DNA of 64,000 bases from Budorcas taxicolor (GCF_023091745.1 NC_068913.1:30696501-30760500); one strand, 5' to 3'; shown: positions 21,278-32,950, counted from the stretch's first letter. Program-made: numbers and translations. Notes: generated by a model not told the origin, from the sequence alone.

Positions 21278-22420
21278 TAGACTTTGACAAAGAGACCAAG
21301 GCAATTTAATAGGAGCAAAGTCTTTTCAACAAATGATGGTGGTGCAATTGGATAACTTCATACAAAAAAAAAAAAAAAACAGAAAAACCTGACACTGACT
21401 TACAATAAACAAAGAATTATCAATTTTATCATAGACCCTAACAGTAACTAAAAGAAAGCGAAAGCATTTGCTCTTCAAACGATATTGTTACAGGAATGAA
21501 AGGGCAAGTCACAGATTGGAAGAAAACATTACCAAAGCTGATTTCCAACTAAGAGCTTGTATGCAAAATAGAGGATTTTTCAGTATCAACAGTAAGACAA
21601 TGAACAACCCAATCAAAAAAAGGAAAGAACATTGGAATGAACATTTCACTAAAGAAGACGTATAGATGGCATATAAGCACATGAAAGGAGGCTGTTAAGA
21701 AAACGCAAATTAAAACCTCAATACACTATCATGACACACTCACTAGAATGGCTGAAACTACAAATTACCCATATCAAGTGTTAGTTAGGATATGGAACAC
21801 TGGAACTCTATATACTACTGGTGGGAATACATACTAGTATGTTCACTTTTGAAAACAGTTTGGCAGTTTCTGAAAAATGTAAACATATGCTCACCATTTG
21901 ACCCGGCCATATCCCTCTTAGGTATTCATGAGAGGATATGAAAACCTAGGCATAAAGACTTGTAGACAAACATACAGAGAAACCTTATTTATAATGCCCC
22001 AGAATAATCTAAATGGCCACCAACAGGTGACTAGATCAGCAAATTGCATTATATCCTTTCAACGAAATACTGGACAATAAAAAGGGACTGCTAATGCACA
22101 AAGTGAGAGAATCTGAAAATAGTTATGCTGAGTGAAATAAGCAAGAGCCCCTTTGTCTTGATATAAATAGGGTACACATGCATCATTCCATTATTGTAAA
22201 ATTCTAAAAGATGCAAACTCATCCAAAGTGACAGAAAGCAGACCAGTGGTTGCTTGAGGATGGGGAATTACAAAGGTCAGAAGGAAAACTAGGAGGATGG
22301 TGGATATATTCACTATCTTCTGTGTAATACATATGCTAGCATTCATAAAAATCATTTAAATATGTAGTTTAATAGATGTCAATTTTACCTCAATAAAGCT
22401 GTAAACAAACAAAAACCCAA

Positions 22421-22650
22421 CCTGTGTAGAGGGAAGACGGGGTAGCAGTTACCCTTCGTGAATGGGCAGTCACCAGGAGTCGGAGAGGCTCTGGGCTCCC
22501 AGCGATGCTCTGTGTTTTGATCTGGATGCTGATGGCACACACGTGTTCACCTTCTGAAATTCATTCAGCTGACACACATGATATGTATACTTTCCTAAAT
22601 GTATGTTTTTCTTCCTTAAGCATTTTACATTAAAGTAAATATATAAAGTT
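22421..22650 (+). mobile_element. Second L1M 3' UTR
   Basis: Distinct L1 3' UTR wording: GTAGCAGTTACCC, GGCTCTGGGCTCCCAGCGATG, TGTTTTGATCTGGATGCTGA, CACACGTGTTCACCTTCTGA, AAATTCATTCAGCTGACAC, ending AAAGTAAATATATAAAG. It follows directly on the A-rich end of the previous L1, so it is a separate, older insertion. Confidence 0.72.
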
Positions 22651-22812
22651 CTGCCTTCTCCATGTAGATAGAATCAACCTGAAACAAACCAAAAAAACTA
22701 AAAAATGCAAGATGAATTACAGACAGGAACGGAGGGAGAATTAAAAAGCCCAGTCAGGTAATATTTAAATCATGCTTTACTGAAACGTCACACAGAAACT
22801 TCTCTCAAATTC

Positions 22813-23089
22813 AGTTCAGTTCAGTTGCTCAGTCGTGTCTGACTCTTTGCAACCCCATGGACTGGCAGCATGCCAGGCCTCCCTATCCATCATCAACTCC
22901 CAGAGTTCACCCAAATTCATGTCTATTGAGTCGGTGACCATCCAACCATCTCATCCTCTGTTGTCCCCTTCTCCCCTTGTCTTCGATCTTTCCCAGCATC
23001 AGAGTCTTTTCCAATGAGTCAGCTCTTCTCATCAGGTGGCCAGAGTATTGGAGTTTCAGCCTCAGCATCAGTCCTTCCAATGAACCATT
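22813..23089 (-). mobile_element. Short BovB 3' end with TSD
   Basis: About 275 bp of BovB 3' terminus, minus strand, starting at the (TTCAG)n end. An exact 10-bp direct repeat, TCTCAAATTC, flanks it at 22803-22812 and 23090-23099. A 62-codon antisense frame here is the terminal coding remnant (RRGQQRMRWLDGH-type block). Confidence 0.93.
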
Positions 23090-23236
23090 TCTCAAATTCC
23101 TGAAGTATAAAAATCTTCCTCATTTTATCACTGAGTCTTTTTCAGAGACAAACTTTTAATTCCTTATCTCAAGATATTAATTCTCAAAGTGAATTTTTCA
23201 AAAGTCTTTTTCAGCAGTATATTAAAGCACTATGTG

Positions 23237-23310
23237 TACAGATATATGGCAAAACCAATACAATATTGTAAAGTAATTAGCCTCCAATTAAAATAAATAA
23301 AACAAACAAA
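23237..23310 (+). mobile_element. Short L1-type 3' tail insertion, copy 2
   Basis: 74 bp with nearly the same sequence as 138-219: ATATGGCAAAACCAATACAA, TATTGTAAAGTAATTAGCC, TCCAATTAAAATAAATAAAA. A perfect 14-bp TSD, TAAAGCACTATGTG, lies at 23223-23236 and 23311-23324. Both copies begin within a few bases of the same internal point. Confidence 0.82.
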
Positions 23311-23589
23311 TAAAGCACTATGTGATGAAAGGTGTTTCATAGGCAAAAATGATTAGGAAAGTTATGCTATACAAAATTAAACTTCTCTTCCATGCAATAT
23401 TTGTATATAAACTTTTACCATTTTAAAATGTGACATGAATTCCATACAGGAATATGCAGTATTTCTCAAACTTAGATATTCACAGAGCTTCCTTTTGCAG
23501 ACAGCATTCCAAAACACTAGTATTTCAATGAATATACACCGCAGTTCTAGAAATGCAAAACCAACTGTGGTTGTTTACTACTACAGTTA

Positions 23590-23935
23590 AAATGTGTGTT
23601 GTCAAATCAGAACATCTGGGTTTGAATTCTGCCTCGGCTGTTTTTTCTGTGTGATCTTGAATGCTGAGAAGTATACACATCATTTCTGTCAGCTAAACTA
23701 ATTTAAGAAAGTGAACACATGTGTGCCACTAACATCCATTTCAAAACACAGCATTACTGGAAATTGAGAAGCTTCTCCTGATTTCAGGGACTACCCACGC
23801 TCACCAAGGGTGTCTTTCAAAAGGAGATGATAAAAATATGGTTGTTGTGTGTTTAAAAAATGACTAAACATATGTAAAACAGTGCCTGCTACATAGTAAA
23901 CGTTCAAAAGTGTTAACGATTAATATTAAGAAGAG
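23590..23935 (+). mobile_element. MIR SINE
   Basis: MIR order is readable: AATCAGAACATCTGGGTTTG, AATTCTGCCTCGGCTG, TGTGTGATCTTGAATGCTG, and after a diverged or inserted middle the 3' part AAACAGTGCCTGCTACATAG, TAAACGTTCAAAAGTG. It is old and decayed. Confidence 0.68.
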
Positions 23936-24099
23936 TGGCCTAAGCAAGGACCAAAGGTACAGATCATGTTCCATTACAAGTCTTGACTGGAACTTAGGGT
24001 GCATTTCATTTTTCATCAACCCACCAAAAAGTTGGCAATAGAATTATGAGATGTAAATGTTCTTGCCATAAAAATAAAAACAATGAAATGAATAATATG

Positions 24100-24530
24100 T
24101 GAAGACTGTCTTAATTAATCTAACTGTGGCAATCATTTCTCAATATATGTATCAAATTACATTGTACACCTTAAACTTGCATGATTTTACATGTCCATCC
24201 TAAAGGAAATCAGTCCTGAATATCATTGGAAGGACTGGTGTTGAAGCTGAAACTCCAACACTTTGGCCACCTGAAGCGAAGAACTGACTCACTTGAAAAT
24301 ACTCTGATGCTGGGAAAGATTGAAGATGGGAGGAAAAGAGGAAAACAGAGGATGAGATGGTTGGATGGCATCACCGACTCAACGGACATGAGTTTGAGTA
24401 AACTCCGGGAGTTGGTGATGGACAGGGAGGTCTGGTGTGCTGCAGTCCATGGGGTCACAAAGGGTCAGACACGACTGAGTGACTGAACTGAACGTGTCAA
24501 TTATATCACAATAAAGCTAGGGAAAAAAAG
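24100..24530 (+). mobile_element. L1 3' UTR remnant split by BovB
   Basis: Left part ends in CAATCATTTCTCAATATATG, TTACATTGTACACCTTAAAC and the right part reads GTGTCAATTATATCACAATA, AAGC, A-rich. Joined across the BovB these give the normal order of an old L1 3' end. Confidence 0.75.
24193..24493 (+). mobile_element. BovB 3' end nested in L1
   Basis: About 300 bp, plus strand, from TCCTAAAGGAAATCAGTCC to GAGTGACTGAACTGAACG. The 86-codon frame 24226-24486 reads the BovB C-terminus (LKLKLQHFGHLKRRTDSLEN, MRWLDGITDSTDMSLSKLRE). Confidence 0.93.
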
Positions 24531-24968
24531 AACAATTACCATCACATACACTCATTAAGGAAACTGAATGACTTAAGTGTCTAGTCTTAAACCCCTAATC
24601 AAAATAATTACATGAAATGCTGTTATTTATAACCATATCCAATACACATGATAAGATTATGAATTCCTTGGGGTTAGAGACCACATTTGTCCATCATTCT
24701 CCTTTTTGAGGATTAGAGTTAAGCTTAATTACTCTAAGCATCTTAGAAACCCTGCAATGCCCAGCAGTCCTTTTAGCATGAGGAAATCCAGGCATTTCAG
24801 AGGAATTGTGTGGGGGATTTTTAGTCAGCGCTCTGTATCAACAGGACAAGGACACGTCAGCAGAAGATGGTATAAGATGTTTTTCACAGGATTTCACTTG
24901 GGTGTTGACGGCACCCTTAAATGAGGATTCTCTCATAGACCTTCACATTCCTTCTTGTTGGTTACTCA
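24531..24968. other. No recognised gene or repeat
   Basis: Two overlapping frames of 62-72 codons at 24706-24994 have no known motif and different phases; not supported as genes. Confidence 0.45.
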
Positions 24969-25162
24969 CGAAGTCATGTGCTACTCTTTTGTAGCCCCAT
25001 GTGCTTTAGTCCACCAGGATCCTGTATCAGTGGGATTTTCTAGACAGAATACTGGAGTGGGTTGCCATTTCCTCCTCTAGGGGAACCTCCTGACCCAGGG
25101 GTCAAACCCGCATCTCCTACATTGGCAGGCAGATTCTTTACCGTTGAGCCACAGGGAAGCCC
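24969..25162 (-). mobile_element. Bov-tA SINE
   Basis: Minus-strand copy. The tRNA-like head reads out as GGGCTTCCCTGTGGCTCAAC at its right end; the body is diverged, with small deletions. No clear TSD was found. Confidence 0.88.
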
Positions 25163-26931
25163 GACTGACACATTAGAAAATAGTTACACCAAACAGGGTG
25201 AGGAGCTCAGGAACATTAAAAATTGTATTAGCCAAACCTTAGATGAGAATTAAATGCTTCTCTGCTTGTTACTTTAACGATTTGATTTTCCTGAAGCTGA
25301 TGTGTAGGAGAATAAGGGTTGTATGTTTATCCTCCACAGTGCCTAGCATGTACTTACACATAATAGCTGTTAAGGAATATGTTTTTTGAGCATGTAGTGT
25401 GATCGGAGAGTAGAGTGACAGGTACAGAACTGATCTTCCCATTTCCCAATTCCAACTACATCAAAAGAAGCAAACAAAAAGTGGTAAATGTGTAAAACAG
25501 AGAGAAAGGATGAATTGCCAGGCAAAGCAGAGTTCATCTGCAAAAAGAAACATGCTTTATAATTACAAGGACTAAAGCACAAGAGGGGATAAGATAATCT
25601 TTACCTTCCAGGATTTCTTCTAGGGTTAATCCATGCGAGGAAAGTGCTCTGAATCCAAGGGCATAAGGACCATTTAAATGCAGTCTAACCGTGGCTGCCT
25701 GCTGCATTGTGGAGCTGCTATTTTTAGCCCACATTCATGCTGCTTTGGGTCAGAACAGGGGACATCTGTGGTGAGAGGAATAAATTGCTTGCAGCAAGAC
25801 AAGTTTTGATGAATAATTACTTGTGTTATAATGTGCCGTCAGGGCATCTCCACTCCACGGACTGAAAACTAAGACTTTCAGGAAGTAATCATGGGCAGGT
25901 CCTCGGTGGCTGTCTGTGGCTTCCAGCACTAATGATACTTGACAGTGCTGCCAGGATGATCTAGGACTAATTGATTTGCTGTGAACCCTACTAGAGGTTA
26001 GCCCCAAGGCTGATGTTATACAATGCAGTTATGTTTTCAAAGCACTTCATAATCATTCGTTTTAGTCCCGATGTTCCTGGGAAGTAAGTAAAAAATATTT
26101 TTCCATGTAATTTTAATGCTATCTCTTCAGTTTTACATTCCTAAACTCTAGATGTTCTACTAAGTGCAAAGACTTTTCACAAATTTAATTTTTCAAGAGC
26201 TGGAGTAAGTAAACCTTCTGTTTTTATTTACGTAACATTGTTTGACACAGCAGGTACCAGGTTTCTTTCTTCTTCTACTTTCCTATAGCCCAGTTGTGCC
26301 AGCAGCTGATGAGCCTTAACCATAAGTTACTTCACCTTTGACTCTGGATCCAGTTTTAGGGAAATCAATCACAATCATCTAATTTTCTATCATAATTTAG
26401 AAAAAAATATAAAGTATTCAATACTTGCTGTGTTCATAAATAAATGACTTTCTCTCCAGACAGCAAAAGACTCAAAGAAATGGCCTCAGAGCAAGAACAA
26501 AGCAAGAGTTCTGCCAGGAAAACCTGGCTTCAGGATAAAGCTCTTAACTAATGTGTGACTGTAAGACTCCCTGTTGAGACTTCAGGAATAACAAGGGTGC
26601 CTTATAGACCTTCTCAACGACTCAGAACAACTTCTAAAAACCTCAAGGATGTTGTCCCATGATACCTTGTTTCTCACCTAAGGTAGAGAGGATTCTCTCA
26701 GAGAACAACTTTTCTTACAGATTTATCCTCAATGAGATTCATAAGAAACTCACAAAGTCTACAAAAAATGACATCACTAGAAGCACTGTGGGTACAACCA
26801 AAAGGGTCAGAGTTCAAAATTAAAACACGTCTTGGAGAACCCAATCTTGTAAAGTAAGAGTGAGCTACCCTAGTTTAGCACAAACATGTACCATTTCTTA
26901 CAGAAAAGGAAGAACTCAAAGGATGCAGCCC
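25163..26931. other. Long unique stretch, possible conserved non-coding DNA
   Basis: No gene or confident repeat. The segment 25600-26010 has even composition, no microsatellites and a consensus MEF2-type site, CTATTTTTAG at about 25718-25727, in a surrounding that lacks transposons. This is only a hint of regulatory function. A short L2- or MIR-like 3' wording (CAGTGCCTAGCATGTACTTA) occurs near 25337. Confidence 0.35.
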
Positions 26932-27519
26932 TGAAAGCATAGCTAAGGGAGTCAAAGGATCATTACCAAGGAGGATTACTGGGCCCTAATAAAAGGCCTG
27001 ACATATGCCCACCTGTGATGCAAGTAATTAGCATAGGCAAATCAAAGTTAGAAAGTCTGGGTCAGGAAGATCCCCCTGGAGGAGGGCATGACAACCCACT
27101 CCAGTATTCTTGCCTGGAGAATCCCATGGACAGAGGAGCCTGGCAGGCTACAGTCTGTAGGGTCACAAAGAGTTGGACACGACTGAAGTGACTTAGCACA
27201 CATGCACACTAGCTTATGTGCACAGGCCATAAACGCTCTGCTCAATTTAACAATATGACCTAGAATCTCAGGTTGGAAGATTAGAAAGCTACTTCCATGT
27301 GGCCACATCTCAAAAGCATGTTTAAATTAACATTTTACTGACTAAAGTACAAATTTGCACAGGCTTGGGTTCCCTTACCCTATTGCTCTCCACCCGGGCA
27401 CCCTTTCCCAATAAAATCTCTTGCTTTGTCAGCACATGTGTCTCCTCAGACAATTCACTTCCGAGTGTTAGACAAGAGCCCAGTTTCGGGCCCTGGAAGG
27501 GGTCCCCCTTCCGGCAACA
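26932..27519 (+). mobile_element. Class I endogenous retrovirus LTR
   Basis: The right half is confident: a promoter-distal R/U5 with AATAAA at 27410-27415, TCTTGCTTTGTCAGCACATG, GTGTCTCCTCAGACAATTC and a CCGGCAACA end at 27519. The polyadenylation signal and U5 style are those of gammaretrovirus-like (class I) elements. The left limit (U3 start) is only a guess at a TG near 26932, and a Bov-A unit sits in U3 at 27060-27208. No partner LTR is present in the window. Confidence 0.6.
27060..27208 (+). mobile_element. Bov-tA body without tRNA head
   Basis: Starts at GTCAGGAAGATCCCCCTGG and ends in GACTTAGCACACATGCACAC. The tRNA-like part is missing, consistent with 5' truncation on insertion. 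Confidence 0.9.
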
Positions 27520-28090
27520 AATAGCAACTCTGGTGGGACTCTTCTTCACTGAGACTGACATCCTGACCACTTGGGGTACTCAGGTGCCAGCTTGCCTGCC
27601 AATGGACCAGACCCAGTGGCCGCAACTGGGACCCTTTTGTCCCTGGTCTCCTCCTGACGTGGACAACTGGCCAGAGTGCCCCGACCAGTAAGGAACAAGA
27701 GACTTTATTGACCTCTCTCCCCTTCACTCTCTCTTTCCTCTCCTTAACCCTTCCTATCCTTCCCTGTTTTTCTAGTCCCCTGGTCCTGGACGCAGGAATC
27801 TGGTCGAAGGGCCCTCAGCCTGAGCTGAGGATTGGAGACTGATCACCTCCTCTTGGCAGAGAACTCAAATTCTGGTTCTGGTCTGGTCTGATTTCTGGTA
27901 GGGCCGAGTTCCAGTCCTCCCTTCTCTGGAGGCCCAGGGAAATGTCCCATAACGCCTGGGCATCTGTCGGTGTCAGGAGACGTCTGTAAGGCCACCCCTT
28001 TAGCCACCCCTCTCCCACCTCCTTCCCCTTCTTCTTTCAACCTGGCATCCTTTCCTCCCCTGAAATCTTTGATGTTAGTACTTGGATCTG
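27520..28090 (+). mobile_element. ERV leader region, gene-less
   Basis: Sequence after the LTR is GC-rich and resembles a retroviral untranslated leader: GGTGGGACTCTTCTTCACTG, ACCAGTAAGGAAC (splice-donor-like) near 27687, a CT-rich tract at 27716-27775 and AGACGTCTGTAAGG. It breaks off at 28090 before any gag-like frame. Frames of 80-108 codons across it (both strands) are shadows in GC-rich DNA. I could not assign the primer-binding site. Confidence 0.55.
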
Positions 28091-28091
28091 A

Positions 28092-28295
28092 AGTTCCCTG
28101 GTGGTGCAGAGATTAAAGCATCTGCCCACAATGTGGGAGACCTGGGTTTGATCCCTGGGTCAGGAAGATCCCCTGGAGAAGGAAATGGCAACCCACTCCA
28201 GTATTCTTGCCTGGAGAATCCCATGAACGGAGGGGCCTGGTGGGCTACAGTTCATGGGTTGCAAAGAGTCGGACACGACTGAGAGACTTCACTCT
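28092..28295 (+). mobile_element. Bov-tA SINE
   Basis: Complete copy: head AGTTCCCTGGTGGTGCAG, AGACCTGGGTTTGATCCCTG (B box with C-to-T change), body, and a CACGACTGAGAGACTTCAC end. It marks the right limit of the ERV fragment. Confidence 0.92.
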
Positions 28296-28841
28296 TCTAT
28301 TCAGTAAAGTAGATTACCTATCATGTAAGAAAATAAACCCTCCATCACCCCTACCTTGCTGCCATGGAACTCAAAGCAATTTTAATTTGGGAAAACTTTT
28401 CAATTAGAAAAAAAAAAAAAGCTACTCATTTAATCACCATGATCTATACAGTTTGCAGCTTTCCTTCTTTTCTACTTTAGGAATAGTAATTCACGACACC
28501 CCAACCCTTTTTCTCTCCCATCTCTGGCAGATGTCACTAGTTGACCGCGGTGCTAGTTTCTACTAGTCCAGACATGGCCTCATGATTCTTCACAACATTG
28601 AGAAAGCTTTTGCCTGCCAAGCTGAATTGTCACAGATTGACCTCTATCTACCATTATTTTTGTATGATGTGTGTCTTGACTGATCTCCACATAAATTAAA
28701 ATCCCAGAGAGGGAACAAACTATAGACAGATTCCGAAATTTCAGTTCTACTACTTGAGACAGTAAAGCATAGTTTTTGAGATCTAATAGTTTTGAGATCT
28801 TCTGCTCTAATCCCTAGAGCAGAAGACACTGATCTTTTAGT
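28296..28841. other. No recognised gene or repeat
   Basis: Contains an A13 run at 28408-28420. A 14-bp segment, TTTTTGAGATCTAA-like, recurs with small change near 28770-28800. No coding signal. Confidence 0.45.
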
Positions 28842-29045
28842 ATCGTTCTGCCACTGAGTAGCTGTGTGACCTTGGGCAGTTACTTAGCCTCTATGTATCC
28901 CAGAGTTCTCATATATAAAATAGGAAAACGTTATCTACCTCATATATTAATCATAATTAACTGAAAAATACATAACGAAGATTCATAAAATATAAAGTAT
29001 CTATGAAATACTTCAAATGACTGGCACCAAGTTGGGAACAAATGT
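28842..29045 (+). mobile_element. MIR SINE
   Basis: Clear MIR core: TTCTGCCACTGAGTAGCTGT, GTGACCTTGGGCAGTTACTT, AGCCTCTATGTATCC, TCATATATAAAATAGGAAAA. The 3' part is decayed. Confidence 0.85.
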
Positions 29046-30047
29046 ATTATTCTAACTTCACTTTAGTTATTACTCCTAGCTCCGTGCCTTTGGCAATTAT
29101 ATCAACCTTCTCCCTGTTTGTGGGTTAGAAGATATTTGCCTAGTATACACATCCACATTTACTTATACACATGCAATTTAATACAACACCTGGGAATGCT
29201 AAAATAATGTTGACTGAAATAGAATGGAAACATCTCATGTATGCTGCATATTCCCCATATTGTGAACAGTAGGCCAAATATTTCAAATTTCCTCTACTTG
29301 TCACAGTCAACAATCAGTGCACTATAATCAAATATTTTAGGGAATATTAGCATGTCTTTTCATTAAATGACCCACAGGACATAGCGGCATTCATTTTCTC
29401 TGGGCTTTTCGTGTTGACTCAGTGCTTCTTTCAAGGGCTGGCAAGGTGTATTGAACTGTTTATTCAATTCTGTAGCCCAATGCTATGTTTTTCTTATCTC
29501 CTTCTTTAACCAGATTTCTTCTTACAATCACTGGTTCTCTCACCATTTTTAACCTCCCTGATTCCAATTTTCTCTGTACTTCTCTCAACTTTTGCTCCAA
29601 TCTCTTGCATGCCTTGCCACTTGTTACAATGGAACTCAGCACTGCTCCTTCCCTTCAGGTTAGACTTGTAAATCAGACAATGGGAATTATTATGTTTTGC
29701 CAATTTTCCACATTCCTCACAGACTGATTAATCATTTGTTGTGCACCTCTTGATTTATTCCAAATGACTGATTTTGCCAAAAATCTCATCTCCCCATAAA
29801 TTTGCTATATTAGTTATAATATGTAACATATGTTATAACTAAAGAAGCATCTCAGGTTAAGATTTTTAAAAATATAATGCTGTTCACTACAAAAAGGAAA
29901 AAAACTCATAAAAGGAATTTCCCCTTGGATGCTATTCAGAAGTGTTTATTATAGAGATGCCAAAGTAAATCCCTCTTTCAACAGCATAATAAATAATCTT
30001 AAGAGAAAAACACTAATAATATCACAGTTTCATATAGCAATTCTTTA
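29046..30047. other. No recognised gene or repeat
   Basis: AT-rich. Overlapping sense and antisense frames at 29460-29727 have no motif. Confidence 0.5.
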
Positions 30048-30195
30048 AGTGTGGTTTCAGGATCCTCTAGAAATGTAAATTCTCAGGCCCCAACCCAACT
30101 TTCTGAAGTTCTGGAGATGAGGTCCACCAATCTATTTTGATAAAATTGTCAGATGTCACTAACCCACACTGAAGTTATAAATTAGGTCCTATCTG
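30048..30195 (+). mobile_element. MER5A-type DNA transposon fossil
   Basis: AGTGTGGTTTCAGGATCC, GAAATGTAAATTCTCAGGCC, CCAACCC and the ACTTTCTGAAGTTCTGGAGA region follow the MER5A (hAT-Charlie, non-autonomous) order. No TIR pair or 8-bp TSD could be fixed. Confidence 0.65.
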
Positions 30196-32320
30196 CATCT
30201 TGCTATCAAGTTTAATTATTTCCTTGTCTGAACTATAACTTCTTATAGATTTGAATACTTAACATTTTTTAAAACACAAGATTATGGGTTCTTTTTTTCA
30301 ACCTTGATTTCCACTCAAGGATCTAGATTCTTCTAAAAATGTTACATAGTATAGTAGCTATCGTAATCAAGACAAGGGTCTCATATTAACGAATTTTTCT
30401 AATTCTTAATAGAATACAGCAAACAGTTGAGACCTAACAATGAAAAGAATTAAAATAGTTCTGAATAACTAATGGACTGATTCTTCCTCCATTTGTAATT
30501 ACTTTTCCTCATATGCAGTTTGGGGAAATTATTTGGGATGATTTAATTCACTTGTTATCTGCTGTTTGCATAGCTGGAGAGAGAAAACAAATCTCATTTG
30601 CAGCAGCAGGCTTGTCATCTCACACAGGTCATCTTCACAGGCTGTGTTTTCTTGATGGAATAACCAAGTTGTAACTCCTGCTTTGCAGTGTAAGAAATAA
30701 GAACTTGACCATATATCTTGAGATTATCAGTTTCTTGAAGAATGACCAGCTCTAATGAAACTCTTAAGAAAACTTGTGTTAAATAGGATAGCAAATTATT
30801 AATTGATTCTGAAGAGATTTTTAAATTCTATCATCACAATATTCAAATTTGCTCTACAAAGTACCATTTCTCTGGTAGCATTATCTTTTAGAAACCAAAA
30901 TACTGATCAAAAATCCCCCTTGTCTTCTTTCTTAGATGGACTGATTGTTAAATGACTTCTGTTCCTTGCTAACTAATATCATCAGATAAGCACTGATTTT
31001 ACAGAATGGAGTCTTCAAAAATCCTTAGACTATCTTACTTTAAAATAATAATGGGAAAGGATATATGCCCTTCTGTAAAATCTCAGACTCTTTTAGAAAT
31101 GACACCATGGAATCAAAATGCCTCATTTCCTACTCTTCAAAATAAGTCTGGATCAAGAAAGGTTCTGAATACAATAATATAAAAAAAAAAAAAACTTACT
31201 TTGTCAAATAAACCTGTTTTCTTAAATAAGTCTAGAAACTCACAAAATATATAACAAACCAAACCCTAACTCCTTTGTGCTTTGCAAGGAGCATAATTAA
31301 AGTAAGTAAATTTGTGGGTAATAATAGAGACACATTCATGTAAACTTTTTCTCCAATGGACGGACAAGTTAGTCAGTTACAGTATTGCTTAAATTTTAAC
31401 ACATCTAATTTCTTTCTGGGGAGCAAAATTCTATTGATTGCTTCCATAGCAATTTAAATCAAGACATATGGTTTTGCGTTCCTGAAAAACTAGTGAGGTA
31501 TTTCTGAGACTTTTTAGTTACTAGGCTGAGCATTTTTTGAGTACTTACTGCCTGCAGAATAAAATATATTTTCAATAAAATAATTCTCAAAACTTACTGA
31601 GAAATGTATAGACCTTGGTCACCAAGGAGAAAACATAAACACAGAAGTTCCTTGGATATGGTAGTATATTTCAACTAGCTTTGTCCAGAAAGACCAGTAG
31701 TGTTTACATATCCAAAGTTTGTGAGCTATTGCCAGTAGCCAACCTAGACTGTCTTGTACAAACCCATGCACTTAAAATGCTAACCAAGTCCAAAGATCGT
31801 GTGCAGAAAAAGCAGGATTAGAAAGAAGTGTCAGGTAAGGCTTAGAGTAGAGACGATTAAAGGTATCACTAAAAGGAAGGAGGAAAGAAAATCTCCATAG
31901 TCCTGGAGAGAAGAGGAACACATGATAAAGTTTTTAAATTTTATTGTTTTAGTGCCACAAACAGAAAAAAAAAAATCTCTTTTGTACTGGCTTAATTACT
32001 TATACTACTTTTAACTATAGAAAAATGGCTCTCTCTCTCTCTCTCCTCCTTTAAATAAAGTAATACTTTTATTCGGTTTCAAATATGTGACTTCCATATT
32101 TAGGAAAAAAACCCATTAAGTTCAACTCTGTCCAGGTTATACCCCTGAATATATAATCTAGTAGTAGCTAATGAAAATAAATTTAAAATGTTGTTTAAAG
32201 GGTTATAAACAAATAAAACTGTAAGGAATATTTTGGTTTCAGACATTGCAAATTAAATATACAATTAGAGAGAGGTACACACAGAAATTTCTGATCCAAT
32301 TATTTTAATCTAATATGGCA
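30196..32320. other. Long unique AT-rich stretch
   Basis: No gene or confident repeat in over 2 kb. The part 30530-30740 has a less repetitive, even texture (for example GTTATCTGCTGTTTGCATAG and CTCATTTGCAGCAGCAGGC) and could be conserved non-coding DNA. There are short A runs near 31182 and 31966 and a (TC)7-type run near 32031-32044. Confidence 0.4.
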
Positions 32321-32408
32321 CGATGGACATGAGTTTGAGTAGGCTCCTGGAGTTGGTGATGGACAGAGTTCATGGTGTCGGAAAGAGTTGGATGTGACTG
32401 AGCTGAAC
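32321..32408 (+). mobile_element. BovB terminal fragment
   Basis: 88 bp of the BovB 3' end: GATGGACATGAGTTTGAGTA, GGAGTTGGTGATGGACAG, an internal deletion, then GAGTTGGATGTGACTGAGC and TGAAC. It lies between unique sequence and an L1 remnant. Confidence 0.88.
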
Positions 32409-32664
32409 ACCTTTACGAGGGTGAAAGGAAAAGGTACAAAACAAAATTTAAGAGCAGGGTAAGTTAGAAACGCTGAAAAAATTTTTTTGTTTTGCCAAAC
32501 TTGCTTGAATGTACAGCTTTCAGAGTCTCTGTGTATAGCTCTGAGATGTTGAATGGCAAATATTAACTCAATGAAACAAATGTATTGGAAAAATGAATAA
32601 CATTGATCAAGTACTGTCAAGTGTTGCTCCTTAAAGGGATGGCTTTACCCTTTAGGGTAAATTC

Positions 32665-32950
32665 CCGTTACAGTATTATGCTAAGTGAAATAAGTCAGAC
32701 TGAGAAAGATAAATTCTGTACCATTTTTCGCATATATGGAACCTTAAAAAAAAAAACTCAAAATACAGACACTAGACTAGTGGTTAGCACAGGGGAAGGT
32801 ATTCAGGGAGGTGGGCAAAATGGGAGAAAGAGGTCATCCGTATGGTTACAGATGGTAGACTTATGGTGATAATCACTCTGAAGTATATACAGATATCAAA
32901 CCATAATGCTGAACACCTCAAATTTACATAACAAAAAACAAAGTAAAGTG
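32665..32950 (+). mobile_element. L1 3' end remnant
   Basis: Late ORF2/3' UTR wording of an old L1: TATGCTAAGTGAAATAAGTC, CATATATGGAACCTTAAAAA, CTAGTGGTTAGCAC, GGCAAAATGGGAGAAAGAGG, then a decayed end. The 88-codon frame here (32603-32869) is a remnant, not a gene. Confidence 0.8.

Larger units (their letters stand above)
19840..22415 (+). mobile_element. L1M 3' half (ORF2 end and 3' UTR), twice interrupted
   Basis: Decayed L1. Pieces in order: the AAAGTACCACTTACAGTAGC and ACAGATTCAATACAATCCC blocks of late ORF2 (19840-20238), AAGTCCAGAAATAAATCAAC (20646-20680), GCAAAGTCTTTTCAACAAATG, CAACCCAATCAAAAAAAGG, ACTGGTGGGAATACATACTA and TATGCTGAGTGAAATAAGC, ending at TTTACCTCAATAAAGCTG. A Bov-tA (20239-20434) and a BovB (20681-21277) split it. 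A 65-codon frame at 21468-21665 is an ORF2 remnant. Confidence 0.87.

Noticed and set aside
27365..27727. Frames of 90-108 codons on both strands in the ERV LTR/leader
   Set aside because: GC-rich untranslated retroviral DNA gives stop-poor frames on both strands; no gag features are seen.
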